Notes under the pieces: model-generated
The model's input: only the letters and a program-made list of their open reading frames with translations
Told to the model about the DNA's origin: nothing
The model's database searches: none
Translations under genes and position numbers: made by a program
Part shown: piece by piece, positions 44,364 through 52,913 of the stretch
Numbering within the stretch: the stretch's first letter is position 1
How the letters are laid out: every line of letters starts with the position of its first letter
DNA from: Marinobacter denitrificans
GTDB taxonomy: Bacteria > Pseudomonadota > Gammaproteobacteria > Pseudomonadales > Oleiphilaceae
Direction: 5' to 3'
Assembly: GCF_008795955.1 (NCBI RefSeq)
Contig: NZ_VMHN01000001.1
Coordinates: forward strand, 1,364,001-1,428,000
DNA length: 64,000 nt

Positions 44364-44690
44364 ATGACCGGTAAAATTTCCAACATCGTTATTACAGCCG
44401 TAGCGGTTTGCCTGCTGGCGTTTTCCTCTGTCGGCCATGCTCAGGCCATCGATGAAGAGCCCTCTGCGCTGGCAATGACCGGTGATGCCCTGTTTGTTCG
44501 TCCGGCCCTGCTTGCCACCACCATCATTGGCAGTGCCGTTTATCTGGTATCCCTGCCGTTCTCTGCCCTCGGTGGTAATGCCGCTGAAGCTGGCGACGTT
44601 CTGGTAGTTGGCCCGGCCAAGGCCACCTTTGTGCGCTGCCTTGGCTGCACCCGCACTGGCAAAAAGCCGGAAACCATTGAGCAGAACTGA
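44364..44690 (+). CDS. Small exported protein, multidrug-transporter-annotated family
   Basis: The 108-residue protein has a signal peptide (ITAVAVCLLAFSSVGHAQA) and one further hydrophobic helix (LLATTIIGSAVYLVSLPFSALGG). The phrase AMTGDALFVRPALLATTIIGSAVYLVSLPFSALGGNAAEAGDVLVVGPAKATFVR is a recognisable conserved pattern of small Pseudomonas/Marinobacter proteins often labelled multidrug transporter, without experimental support. The function is unknown. AGGAG lies 10 nt upstream of the ATG. A strong terminator follows. Confidence 0.75.
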   Translation: MTGKISNIVITAVAVCLLAFSSVGHAQAIDEEPSALAMTGDALFVRPALLATTIIGSAVYLVSLPFSALGGNAAEAGDVLVVGPAKATFVRCLGCTRTGKKPETIEQN

Positions 44691-44729
44691 TCCGTAAAAT
44701 CCCGCCTTGCCAATTCAAGCATTCTTCGG

Positions 44730-44766
44730 CAGCCTGAGGTTTAACCAACTTCAGGCTGTTTTTGTT
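44730..44766 (+). terminator. Intrinsic terminator between the small exported protein and yrfG
   Basis: CAGCCTGA (44730-44737) pairs perfectly with TCAGGCTG (44751-44758) across a 13-nt loop, followed by TTTTTGTTT. It ends one base before the yrfG ATG, which leaves no room for a separate ribosome site. Confidence 0.85.
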
Positions 44767-44767
44767 T

Positions 44768-45457
44768 ATGGTGAACTGGCAATCCCTCGATACCGTGTTC
44801 CTGGATATGGACGGAACACTGCTCGACCTGCATTTTGACAATCATTTCTGGCTCGAGCACCTGCCCAGGCGCTACGCCGAATACAACAACCTCAGCCCTG
44901 AAGAAGCGCGCGACACCGTTATCCCCATGATTATGGCCGAGCGCGGATCCCTCAACTGGTACTGCACCGATTACTGGAGCGACCGGCTGGAGCTGGACAT
45001 TACCAGCCTCAAGGCAGAAGTGGGCGAACGCATCGGCTACCGGCCCCATGTAACCGATTTTCTCGATGCGGTTAGGAGCAGCGGCCTGCGCTCCGTTATC
45101 GTGACCAACTGCCACCCCGACCCGCTCAGCCTGAAGCTACAGCGCACCGGTCTCGACACCCGGGTGGACAACATCATCTCCAGCCACCAGTTAGGCAAAC
45201 CCAAGGAAGATCCGGCCTTCTGGCGTGATCTGGCCCAACTCGAAACCTATCGGCCCGCAGCCACCCTGATGGTAGACGACAGTTTTCCGGTGCTGGAGAG
45301 TGCCCGTACCGCCGGCATAGCCCAGTGCCTGGCGATCCTCGCACCGGACAGCAAGCAGGCAGCCCGGGACAAACACCCGGATATCCCCTCGATTCATCAC
45401 TTCGATGAAGTCCTGCCTGCCCTGCGTCAGCGCCAGACCCTGCCATCCGGCCAGTGA
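44768..45457 (+). CDS. yrfG: GMP/IMP nucleotidase YrfG (HAD superfamily)
   Basis: The 229-residue HAD phosphatase has motif I DMDGTLLD, motif II VIVTNCHPD, motif III with Lys in GKPKEDPAFW, and motif IV VDDSFPVLE. E. coli YrfG dephosphorylates purine nucleotides. The gene order yrfG-hslR-hslO-pckA is the same as in E. coli and supports the name. The ATG at 44768 has no Shine-Dalgarno because a terminator directly precedes it; the next methionine lies inside motif I, so this start is forced. Confidence 0.9.
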   Translation: MVNWQSLDTVFLDMDGTLLDLHFDNHFWLEHLPRRYAEYNNLSPEEARDTVIPMIMAERGSLNWYCTDYWSDRLELDITSLKAEVGERIGYRPHVTDFLDAVRSSGLRSVIVTNCHPDPLSLKLQRTGLDTRVDNIISSHQLGKPKEDPAFWRDLAQLETYRPAATLMVDDSFPVLESARTAGIAQCLAILAPDSKQAARDKHPDIPSIHHFDEVLPALRQRQTLPSGQ

Positions 45458-45498
45458 GCCAGCTATACTATGGCTATACGCTCATCAGGTGAGGAGAC

Positions 45499-45906
45499 AT
45501 GACGGCAACCACCACTGACGACAACCGCGTAAGACTAGACAAATGGCTGTGGGCGGCACGCTTCTACAAAACCCGCAACCTCGCCAAACAGGCCATTGAA
45601 GGGGGCAAGGTTCACTACAACAGCCAGCGAACCAAACCCGGAAAGCTGGTGGAGCCCGGCGCCAAGGTCACCCTGCGGCAGGGATGGCAGGAGCGCATTG
45701 TCATCGTGGATGACATCAGCGAACGTCGCCGGGGTGCTCCGGAAGCCCAGAAGCTCTACCACGAAACCGACGACAGCGTGAAACGCCGGGAAGAACTCTC
45801 GTGGCAGCGCAAAACGATGCAGGCAGCGCAGTTGCCCCCTGCCCGACGTCCCTCCAAGAAGGACCGCCGGGATATCCAGCGCTTCCGCGAACAGAACGGG
45901 CTTTGA
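45499..45906 (+). CDS. hslR: Ribosome-associated heat shock protein Hsp15
   Basis: The 135-residue S4-domain RNA-binding protein acts on stalled 50S-nascent chain complexes. Family pattern: RVRLDKWLWAARFYKTRNLAKQAIEGGKVHYNSQRTKPGKLVEPGAKVTLR, followed by a basic C-terminal tail (RRPSKKDRRDIQRFREQ). GAGGAG precedes the ATG. It sits between yrfG and hslO, 41 and 53 bp away, in the conserved order. Confidence 0.95.
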   Translation: MTATTTDDNRVRLDKWLWAARFYKTRNLAKQAIEGGKVHYNSQRTKPGKLVEPGAKVTLRQGWQERIVIVDDISERRRGAPEAQKLYHETDDSVKRREELSWQRKTMQAAQLPPARRPSKKDRRDIQRFREQNGL

Positions 45907-45959
45907 TGTCCCGCCCCACAGATTACCAATTCCGATTCTAACGCTCAGGAGAAAACACC

Positions 45960-46814
45960 ATGGCATCCCGGGACCAGTTCCAGCGATTTATTTTTGAAGA
46001 CAGCCAGGTCCGGGGAGCCTGGGTGAAGCTCAACGATAGCTACAGTGAAATTGGTAACCAGGCGCCGTATCCCGACTCTGTAAGGCGCATTCTTGGGGAA
46101 TCCCTGGCCGCCAGCGTACTGATGAGCAGCACCCTCAAATTTGAAGGCACCCTCTCTTTACAGGCCCAGGGCAAAGGGCCACTACGTACCCTGATGGCGG
46201 AATGCAGCCACGACCACTTCATCCGGGGCCTGGCCCGATACGACGAACACGCCGTTACCGAGGAATCCCTGGACGCGCTGCTGGGTGAAGGCAGCATGGC
46301 CATCACCATCTCGCCGGACAAAGGGCAGCGCTATCAGGGTGTAGTGCCCAGAGAAGAAGAAAACCTGGCCGGCTGTCTGGAAGAATACTTCGAGCGCTCT
46401 GAGCAGATCCCCACCAGCTTCTTCCTGTTTGCCGACGAGAACCGCAGTGCCGGCCTGATGCTGCAAAAAATGCCCGGCACTACCGAGCAGGATTCCGACC
46501 TCTGGGACCGCCTGAACCACCTGGCCAGCACCGTGGAACCCGAGGAACTGCTGGGGTTGGACAGCGAAACATTGCTCCACCGGCTGTTCCACGAAGAAAC
46601 CGTGCGCCTGTTCGACGCCGAAACGGTCGCCTTCCGCTGTAGCTGCTCAAGGGAACGAACCCTGGGCGCGCTGGAGGCCATCGGCCAGGCCGAGTGCTAC
46701 AGTATCCTGGAAGAACAGGGCTCCATCGAGATGGATTGCCAGTTCTGTCACGCCCACTATCGCTTCGATAGAAATGACATTGATCATCTTTTCACCGGTC
46801 ATACGTTACACTGA
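45960..46814 (+). CDS. hslO: Redox-regulated holdase chaperone Hsp33
   Basis: The 284-residue chaperone is activated by oxidative unfolding. N-terminal domain RDQFQRFIFEDSQVRGAWVKLNDSY; the C-terminal zinc redox switch has CSC in FRCSCSRERTL and CQFC in MDCQFCHAHYRF, the C-X-C and C-X2-C pattern. AGGAG stands upstream of the ATG. It forms a unit with hslR, and a hairpin terminator follows. Confidence 0.96.
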   Translation: MASRDQFQRFIFEDSQVRGAWVKLNDSYSEIGNQAPYPDSVRRILGESLAASVLMSSTLKFEGTLSLQAQGKGPLRTLMAECSHDHFIRGLARYDEHAVTEESLDALLGEGSMAITISPDKGQRYQGVVPREEENLAGCLEEYFERSEQIPTSFFLFADENRSAGLMLQKMPGTTEQDSDLWDRLNHLASTVEPEELLGLDSETLLHRLFHEETVRLFDAETVAFRCSCSRERTLGALEAIGQAECYSILEEQGSIEMDCQFCHAHYRFDRNDIDHLFTGHTLH

Positions 46815-46830
46815 ATACCCGGCTGAATGG

Positions 46831-46874
46831 CCCGGAAGCCAGTGGTAGCGCGGCTTCCGGGGCAGTCGTTTTTT
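46831..46874 (+). terminator. Probable terminator after hslO
   Basis: CCCGGAAGCC (46831-46840) pairs perfectly with GGCTTCCGGG (46852-46861) across an 11-nt loop, followed a few bases later by GTTTTTT. Confidence 0.75.
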
Positions 46875-46989
46875 ACCGGCGTCTCTGGCATAATAGCGCG
46901 CCTGAACTGACCCGATTGCTCAGATTTCCGTCAATTTTCAGGGGGGACGGCCTGAGCAGTCACGATCACATCCCGAGGGCGAGGTCGAA

Positions 46990-48522
46990 GTGAGTAACAC
47001 TTATAATGATCTGTGTGCAGCACGACTGATCGAGTTAGCACTGGAAAGACACGAAGGCCAACTGGCCGCAAATGGTTCACTGGTGGTAAAAACCGGCGAA
47101 CGCACCGGCCGGTCCCCGATGGACCGCTACATCGTGGAGGAGCCAAGCACCTCTGACGACATCCACTGGGGCCCCATCAACCGCCCGTTCGACGCGGAAA
47201 AGTTTGATGCCCTCTGGGACCGCGTGGAAGCCTACATCGCCGAGAAAGACAGCTTTGTAAGCCATGTGCACGTCGGTTCTGACCCGGAACACTATCTCCC
47301 GGTACGCATGACCACGGAGACCGCCTGGCAGAATCTGTTCGGCCAGAACCTGTTCATTCGCCCGGAGACCTTCAACCCGGCCGACAAGCAGGAATGGCAG
47401 ATCCTCAACGTTGCCAATTTCGAATGCGTGCCCGAGCGTGACGGCACCAACAGCGACGGCACCGTGATCATCAACTTTGCCAAGCGCAAGGTACTGCTGG
47501 CGGGCATGCATTACGCCGGCGAGATGAAAAAGGCCATGTTCTCAGTGCAGAACTTCCTGCTGCCGGAAAAAGACGTGCTGCCGATGCACTGCTCCGCCAA
47601 CGTGGGCGAAGACGGCGAAACCTGCCTGTTCTTCGGTCTCTCCGGTACCGGCAAAACCACCCTGTCGGCCGATCCGGAGCGCTTCCTGATTGGTGACGAC
47701 GAGCACGGCTGGGGCCCCGGCACTGTTTTCAACATCGAAGGTGGCTGCTACGCCAAGTGTATTGACCTGAGCCGGAAAAACGAGCCCATTATCTGGGATG
47801 CGATCCGCTTTGGAGCCCTGGTTGAAAATGTCACCATCAACCCGGAGACCCGCGAACCGGACTACACCGACGTTTCTCTTACGGAAAACTCCCGCTGCGC
47901 CTATCCGCTGGAGCACGTTGAGAAACGTGTCCTTGAAAACCGGGCCGGCGAACCGTCACACATCGTATTCCTGACCTGCGACATGACCGGCGTACTACCG
48001 CCCGTGTCCATCCTCAGCAAGGAAGCCGCCGCCTACCACTTCCTCAGTGGCTACACCGCACTGGTGGGTTCTACGGAAATGGGCTCCTCTTCCAAGCTGA
48101 AAGCCACCTTCTCCACCTGCTTCGGTGCACCATTCTTCCCGCGTCCGGCCGGCGTCTACGCCGAGCTGCTGATGAAGCGCATGGATGAGTTCGGCAGCAA
48201 GGTCTTCCTGGTCAACACCGGCTGGACCGGCGGCCCCTACGGCGTGGGAGAGCGCTTCAGCATTCCCACCACCCGTGGCATTATCGCCGCCATCCAGAAT
48301 GGCGACCTGGACGATGCCGAAACCGAGCACCTCCCCACCCTGAATCTGGAGGTGCCAGTAGACGTCCCTGGCGTAGACAACAACCTGCTGAACCCGCGCA
48401 ATACCTGGGCCAGCAAGGAAGACTACGACGCCAAGGCTGCCGAACTGATCGGCCAGTTTGTCGAGAACTTCAAGAAGTTCGATGTTTCCGACGCCATTGT
48501 AGAGGCCGGGCCGAAAGCATAA
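46990..48522 (+). CDS. pckA: Phosphoenolpyruvate carboxykinase (ATP)
   Basis: The 510-residue gluconeogenic enzyme converts oxaloacetate and ATP to phosphoenolpyruvate, ADP and CO2. Signatures are [12 protein letters not shown], the P-loop [43 protein letters not shown], and [21 protein letters not shown] near the C-terminus. It begins with GTG at 46990 after GAGGTCGAA; no ATG lies nearby upstream in frame. The E. coli yrfG-hslR-hslO-pck neighbourhood is conserved. A terminator follows. Confidence 0.97.
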   Translation: MSNTYNDLCAARLIELALERHEGQLAANGSLVVKTGERTGRSPMDRYIVEEPSTSDDIHWGPINRPFDAEKFDALWDRVEAYIAEKDSFVSHVHVGSDPEHYLPVRMTTETAWQNLFGQNLFIRPETFNPADKQEWQILNVANFECVPERDGTNSDGTVIINFAKRKVLLAGMHYAGEMKKAMFSVQNFLLPEKDVLPMHCSANVGEDGETCLFFGLSGTGKTTLSADPERFLIGDDEHGWGPGTVFNIEGGCYAKCIDLSRKNEPIIWDAIRFGALVENVTINPETREPDYTDVSLTENSRCAYPLEHVEKRVLENRAGEPSHIVFLTCDMTGVLPPVSILSKEAAAYHFLSGYTALVGSTEMGSSSKLKATFSTCFGAPFFPRPAGVYAELLMKRMDEFGSKVFLVNTGWTGGPYGVGERFSIPTTRGIIAAIQNGDLDDAETEHLPTLNLEVPVDVPGVDNNLLNPRNTWASKEDYDAKAAELIGQFVENFKKFDVSDAIVEAGPKA

Positions 48523-48535
48523 GCCCCCTTTACTG

Positions 48536-48573
48536 AAAAAAGTGCCCTGCTCTGTGAGTACGGCGCTTTTTTT
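48536..48573 (+). terminator. Intrinsic terminator after pckA
   Basis: AAAAAAGTGCC pairs with GGCGCTTTTTT (one G-U) across a 15-nt loop, followed by further T residues. It begins 13 bp after the pckA stop. Confidence 0.85.
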
Positions 48574-48648
48574 GTGCCTTTCTCACAGGAACCCCTCAGT
48601 ATGATAGCTTGGTCTTTTCGGTGATTAGAAACGGGAAGGGGATTACCT

Positions 48649-48984
48649 GTGTTGCCTGAACTGAAAACGGTCAGCCTCTTTCTAGCCACCGCGCTGGCAG
48701 AAATCATTGGCTGTTATTTACCTTACCTCTGGCTTCGTGAGGGTAAGTCCGTCTGGCTGCTGGTGCCAGGAGCGCTGAGCCTTGCAGCCTTTGCATGGCT
48801 GCTGTCACTGCATCCGACCGCTGCCGGCAGAGTCTATGCTGCATATGGCGGCGCTTACATCTTCATGGCAATTATGTGGTTATGGGTGGTCGAGGGCATT
48901 CGGCCAACCCACTGGGATCTGATTGGTTCGGCGGTAGCGCTGGTTGGCATGGCAATCATCATGTTTGCGCCACGCACTACTTAG
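48649..48984 (+). CDS. ynfA: YnfA/UPF0060 family inner-membrane protein
   Basis: The 111-residue protein has four hydrophobic helices and is an uncharacterised small multidrug-resistance-like family member. The family motif [24 protein letters not shown] and the C-terminal [25 protein letters not shown] are clear. It starts at GTG 48649 (or TTG 48652); no ATG start exists. No Shine-Dalgarno is obvious. The function is not established. Confidence 0.9.
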   Translation: MLPELKTVSLFLATALAEIIGCYLPYLWLREGKSVWLLVPGALSLAAFAWLLSLHPTAAGRVYAAYGGAYIFMAIMWLWVVEGIRPTHWDLIGSAVALVGMAIIMFAPRTT

Positions 48985-49014
48985 GCTATTGTTTTGGTAT
49001 GTTCCGTGCGCTGA

Positions 49015-49146
49015 CCCGATACGGGTGCACGCGGCGTCGAGTACTTTGGCAGTCACTGGACCTACCTGGACCTGGCCCCCTTTGGCCGTCAGGAAACGTG
49101 GGAGGACTCGCCGGAGGGCTGGCCGCAGACCGCCCCCTATGATTGA
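49015..49146 (+). pseudogene. Possible C-terminal remnant of a lost coding sequence
   Basis: An open frame of 43 codons with strong GC-biased third positions translates to a natural-looking tail (GVEYFGSHWTYLDLAPFG, QETWEDSPEGWPQ) ending TAPYD and a stop. It begins right after an in-frame stop at 49012 and has no start codon. I do not recognise the family. It may be a decayed gene end left by a deletion between ynfA and the next gene. Confidence 0.4.
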
Positions 49147-49208
49147 CCTGCGGAGTGCGTGAGCGCTAATTTGATAACGTCCCCCCGAGCAATGTGGAAG
49201 GAACCAAC

Positions 49209-49697
49209 ATGCCAAGGAAAATATCACTCCTAATCAGGGTATTCATTCCGCTTGCACTATGTGCCCTCCCCGGCCTGAGTCTCGCCGACAGACCCGCACC
49301 TGAAGACTATATTGCAGAAAAACCGCTGCTTCTGGAGATCCGTTACTGCGAGTGCCAGGCCACAAACCCCGAAAGCTCTCCATCCGAGTTGTTGCCCGGA
49401 TTTCTGGATGAGTCAAAAGTCTTGAAGGTGGGCGTGTCTGCCGAGGATAAAGGGTTTGTTGCTTCCCGGGAGTTTTCCCTCGGGTATGACATCAACATGG
49501 TGGATGATCCCTCCGGGCAGCTTCAATTCAACTATATCGGTACATACGCAACCAGTAATGGCGAAAGTACTGGGCAGGCTACGCTGGTTTTAGAGCAGGG
49601 TGAGTGGTCGAATCTTTTCGGGTCACATTCCCAGCAGGGAACCGAATCGCAACCCATGAGTGTCATGGTGCGACTGGTTCCGGCGGACGGTTCCTGA
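49209..49697 (+). CDS. Hypothetical periplasmic protein
   Basis: The 162-residue product has a signal peptide (LIRVFIPLALCALPGLSLA, cleavage before DRPAPEDY). The mature part is strand-rich (LLLEIRYCECQATNPES, FVASREFSLGYDINMVDD, QLQFNYIGTYATSNG), with two cysteines close together in RYCECQ. No family recognised. AAGGAACC stands before the ATG at 49209. It is convergent with the DUF2897 gene. Confidence 0.7.
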   Translation: MPRKISLLIRVFIPLALCALPGLSLADRPAPEDYIAEKPLLLEIRYCECQATNPESSPSELLPGFLDESKVLKVGVSAEDKGFVASREFSLGYDINMVDDPSGQLQFNYIGTYATSNGESTGQATLVLEQGEWSNLFGSHSQQGTESQPMSVMVRLVPADGS

Positions 49698-49717
49698 GGC
49701 TGGTTGTGAGTGCAGTG

Positions 49718-49735
49718 CGCTCACGACCGTGAGCG
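49718..49735. terminator. Short hairpin between convergent genes
   Basis: CGCTCAC and GTGAGCG flank a four-base loop between the ends of two convergent genes. No T run follows, so it may be a weak bidirectional terminator. Confidence 0.35.
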
Positions 49736-49737
49736 AG

Positions 49738-49914
49738 TCACCACTGCTCCCTGTCCTCCGCGCTTTCCTCGGCCTCAATTTCCGCCTTACGCTCCTGGAT
49801 CTTTTTCATCTTTTCCTTCGATATCGGCATCTTGCCGCTATCCCTCAGCATGAACAGTCCGCCAAGTACCAGGGCAATGGCACCGAGAAGAAAGACCCAT
49901 CCTATCGTTGGCAT
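49738..49914 (-). CDS. DUF2897 family small membrane protein
   Basis: The 58-residue protein has one N-terminal membrane helix (WVFLLGAIALVLGGLFMLRD) followed by a charged tail rich in Lys and Glu (ISKEKMKKIQERKAEIEAEE). This is the DUF2897 layout. I choose ATG 49914, with GGGAG 8 nt upstream; ATG 49920 or a longer frame to 49959 are alternatives. Function unknown; convergent with the preceding secreted protein. Confidence 0.75.
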   Translation of the reverse strand: MPTIGWVFLLGAIALVLGGLFMLRDSGKMPISKEKMKKIQERKAEIEAEESAEDREQW

Positions 49915-49995
49915 TAGCATGACTCCCTGACCGGATTGGTTTCCTTTATAGTGGACCACACTCCTTCAATCCTACAACCAGATTTAGGATATTCC

Positions 49996-50664
49996 ATGTC
50001 CTTTGCCAGAATCTACAATCAGGCGGCCGCCCGCAAAGGCGGAGAAGTGGAACTACGTGCGCTCCTGCCAAGGGTCGCTGAGCCTGGCGAACTGGAAGCC
50101 CTGGGCGACGACCGCTACCTGTCGGAGGTTACGCGATGTGTCTTCAAGGCAGGCTTCGTATGGCGAGTAATCGAGAACAAGTGGCCCGATTTCGAAGCGG
50201 CGTTCAAGGGGTTTGTGCCGCTTTATTGGCAGCAGGTGCCACCGGATGTGCTGGAGGAACTGGCCCGTGACGAGCGGATTGTGAGGAACATGCAGAAAAT
50301 CCGCACCGTGCCGGAAAATGCCCGGATGATTGTGGAGGGTGCCAGGGAGCATGGGAATTTCGGAGCTTTCCTCAGCCACTGGCCTTCGGAGGACCAGGTC
50401 GGGTTGCTGATGTGGCTCAAGCGCCACGGCGCGCGGTTGGGCGGCAACACTGCCCAGTATTTCCTGCGACGGGTTGGCTGGGATGGCTTTATCCTGTCGT
50501 CGGATGTGGTCGCCGGGCTTCATCGTGAAGAGCGCCTGGATGCAACGCCCGGCAGCAAGAAAGCCCTGGTTCAGGCGCAGCAGGCCTTCAACGACTGGCA
50601 TCGCGAAACCGGTCTGCCCTACAGTCACCTGTCTCGGATTCTGTCCTGTTCGGTGGGGGACTGA
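49996..50664 (+). CDS. DNA-3-methyladenine glycosylase I family protein
   Basis: The 222-residue protein belongs to the adenine_glyco/Tag superfamily: SEVTRCVFKAGFVWRVIENKWPDFEAAF and RDERIVRNMQKIRTVPENARMI are family features, and GGNTAQYFLRRVGWDGFILSSDVVAGL contains the helix-hairpin region. It should remove alkylated adenines from DNA. It lacks the full cysteine/histidine zinc cluster typical of E. coli Tag near the termini, so it belongs to the less studied branch. Start at ATG 49996 (MSFARIYNQ). Confidence 0.8.
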   Translation: MSFARIYNQAAARKGGEVELRALLPRVAEPGELEALGDDRYLSEVTRCVFKAGFVWRVIENKWPDFEAAFKGFVPLYWQQVPPDVLEELARDERIVRNMQKIRTVPENARMIVEGAREHGNFGAFLSHWPSEDQVGLLMWLKRHGARLGGNTAQYFLRRVGWDGFILSSDVVAGLHREERLDATPGSKKALVQAQQAFNDWHRETGLPYSHLSRILSCSVGD

Positions 50665-50763
50665 CTTCCTTAACCGAGCAACGACATGCTATAAAACGTG
50701 CTTTGCGAATTCTGCAAAGCGATGGCAGGATATTTAATTCCTCAGGATGAGAAAGAGGGTAGC

Positions 50764-51501
50764 ATGAACCCGACGATTGAACTGCTCAAGTCACACCGTT
50801 CGATACGTAAATTCCAGGATTGGAAGATTCGCGACGAGCTTTTCGAAGAGCTGATTCGTGCCGGCCAGAGCGCTGCCACCTCCAGTCACGTTCAGGCCTA
50901 TTCCATTATTCATGTCGCCAACAAGAAAAACCGCAAAGCCCTGGCGGAGCTGAGCGGAGGCCAACGGTATGTGGCGGAGTGCTCGCATTTTCTGGTGTTC
51001 TGCGCGGATATGAAGCGGCCCACGGATGCCGCCGAGCGTACTGGTACCGAGGTGGTCAGAGGCACCACCGAGCAATTACTGGTTGCCAGTATCGATACTA
51101 CGCTGGTTGCCCAGAACGTCGCTACGGCGGCAGAAGCGGAGGGGCTGGGCGTCTGTTATATCGGCGGCATTCGCAACGACCCTGCCGAAGTGAGCAAACT
51201 GCTTCGCCTGCCGGACCATGTGTACCCGGTGTTTGGTATGTGCATTGGCTACCCTGACCAGAAGCCGGAAATCAAACCGCGGCTGCCCATGGCGGCTATC
51301 CTGAAGCAGGACTACTACGAAGATGAACAGGACGTGGCGTTGGTGGCGGAATACGACAACACCATGCATGCCTATTACCAGGCGCGCACCGCCGGCAAAA
51401 AAGACACGACCTGGTCAAAACAACTCACGCAGCTATTCTCCACCAAACTTCGCCCCCATATGCGCGACTTCCTGCGCGACAGGGGCTTCGAGATGAAATA
51501 G
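50764..51501 (+). CDS. NfsA-type NAD(P)H nitroreductase
   Basis: The 245-residue FMN-dependent reductase carries SHRSIRKFQDWKI at the N-terminus, SAATSSHVQAYSIIHV, VGIGICYIGG-like EGLGVCYIGGIRNDP and GMCIGYPDQKPEIKPRLPM, all typical of NfsA/Frp proteins that reduce nitro compounds and quinones with NADPH. The ATG at 50764 follows AGAGGGTAGC. Monocistronic; placement just before a SoxR-type efflux operon may be coincidence. Confidence 0.9.
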   Translation: MNPTIELLKSHRSIRKFQDWKIRDELFEELIRAGQSAATSSHVQAYSIIHVANKKNRKALAELSGGQRYVAECSHFLVFCADMKRPTDAAERTGTEVVRGTTEQLLVASIDTTLVAQNVATAAEAEGLGVCYIGGIRNDPAEVSKLLRLPDHVYPVFGMCIGYPDQKPEIKPRLPMAAILKQDYYEDEQDVALVAEYDNTMHAYYQARTAGKKDTTWSKQLTQLFSTKLRPHMRDFLRDRGFEMK

Positions 51502-51518
51502 CGGCTTGGCGGGGTGGT

Positions 51519-52913
51519 CTAACCCGGCGCCCCGACCAGGGAGCGGTATACGTCCACCATCGCCAGGGTCACTGCCGTACGGCTACGCACGGCGGCATCC
51601 CGGGTGGCGGTGAACTCCTGTTCAGCCGTCAGTACTTCGAAATAGCCGATGAATCCCTCTTCATAACGGGCCCGGGCCAGCTCCACCGCTTTCTCGGCGT
51701 TATTCATGGCCTGTTCAAGTCGTTTTTCCCGTTGTTGGGCGCGCTGGTAACGCACCAACCGTGTCTCTGCTTCTTCTAGCGCTTCCAGTACGGTTTGCTG
51801 GTAATTGGCTAGTGCCGCACGGCTGTCGGCCCCCGCGGCCTCTATGCGTGCCTTTACCTTGCCGTGGTCCAGGAAGGTCCAGTCGATGCCCAGGGCCACA
51901 CGCCGGGTATCCGCGGGGCCGGTGAACAGGTCACTGGTGTCGGCAGTAGCAGAACCTATCATCCCACTGAGGGTAAAGCTGGGAAACAGGTCGACGGTGG
52001 CAATGCCGATTCGGGCAGTGGCAGCAGCCAGGCGGCGTTCTGCCGCAGCAATGTCCGGACGTCGTCGCAGCACATCCCCGGGGCTGTCCACGGGAATTGC
52101 CGGCAGGGTTTCTGGAAGCGCACGCTGGGGTGACAGCGTTTCCACCAGCGCCATCGGAGGCTGGCCGGTCAGTATGGCAATGCGGTGCATAGCCGCCCGG
52201 ATACCCGCCTGCAGCGTGGGCAGTTCAGCGCGGGTTCGTTCCAGTTGAGCACGGGCACGCACCTGATCAAACTCCGTCCCCCTCCCCGCACCTACCCGGG
52301 CTTCCACAATATCCAGAGATTGCTGTTGCAGTGCCACACTCTGCTGCGCCACCAGATACTGCTGTTGCAGACCGCGCAACTCAAAGTAGCTGCTTGCCAG
52401 TTGCCCCACCATCGCGACCTGCACGGTGCCGATATCAGCCCCGGCGGCTTCCAGCTCTGCCCTCTGGGCTTCTGTCGCGCGCCGCAGGCGCCCGAACAGG
52501 TCCAGCTCCCAGTTGGCGGCAAGGCCAGCCTGGAATCGCTGTACCCGTTCCGGCCCGGCGCCCTGCGGTGACTGCTCAATGTCCGCCAGGTACTGTTCGG
52601 CAGCGGTAGCACTGGCAGTCACGCTGGGCCACTGGTCCCTTTCGGCTCCGTAGAGCAGCGCAGCGGCACGCTCGTAGCGGGCTACCGCGCCTTCCAGGGT
52701 GTGGTTAGCCGCCAGGGTCTGGTCAATCAACTGCTCCAGCAAGGGGTCGCCAAACCCATGCCAGAAACGTTGCTGGTCACTGACGCCAGCGACCATCGTC
52801 CGCCCCTCCGAGAAGGCCTCCGGTTCCGGTGTGGCCGGCGCCTGGTAATCCGGCCCCACGGCACAACCGGTCAACAGCACCAATACTCCGGTCATTGTGA
52901 TTACTTTATGCAT
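51519..52913 (-). CDS. Outer membrane efflux lipoprotein (OprM/NodT family)
   Basis: The 464-residue outer-membrane factor of the tripartite pump. It has a lipoprotein signal with LTGC lipobox (residues 14-17) and the OEP repeats: WHGFGDPLLEQLIDQTLAANHTLEGAVARYERA, LAANWELDLFGRLRRATEAQRAEL, DVLRRRPDIAAAERRLAAATARIGIATVDLFPSF, and ARYEEGFIGYFEVLTAEQEF. GGGAGG precedes the ATG at 52913, which overlaps the RND gene by 8 bp. It is the last gene of the operon. Confidence 0.95.
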   Translation of the reverse strand: MHKVITMTGVLVLLTGCAVGPDYQAPATPEPEAFSEGRTMVAGVSDQQRFWHGFGDPLLEQLIDQTLAANHTLEGAVARYERAAALLYGAERDQWPSVTASATAAEQYLADIEQSPQGAGPERVQRFQAGLAANWELDLFGRLRRATEAQRAELEAAGADIGTVQVAMVGQLASSYFELRGLQQQYLVAQQSVALQQQSLDIVEARVGAGRGTEFDQVRARAQLERTRAELPTLQAGIRAAMHRIAILTGQPPMALVETLSPQRALPETLPAIPVDSPGDVLRRRPDIAAAERRLAAATARIGIATVDLFPSFTLSGMIGSATADTSDLFTGPADTRRVALGIDWTFLDHGKVKARIEAAGADSRAALANYQQTVLEALEEAETRLVRYQRAQQREKRLEQAMNNAEKAVELARARYEEGFIGYFEVLTAEQEFTATRDAAVRSRTAVTLAMVDVYRSLVGAPG

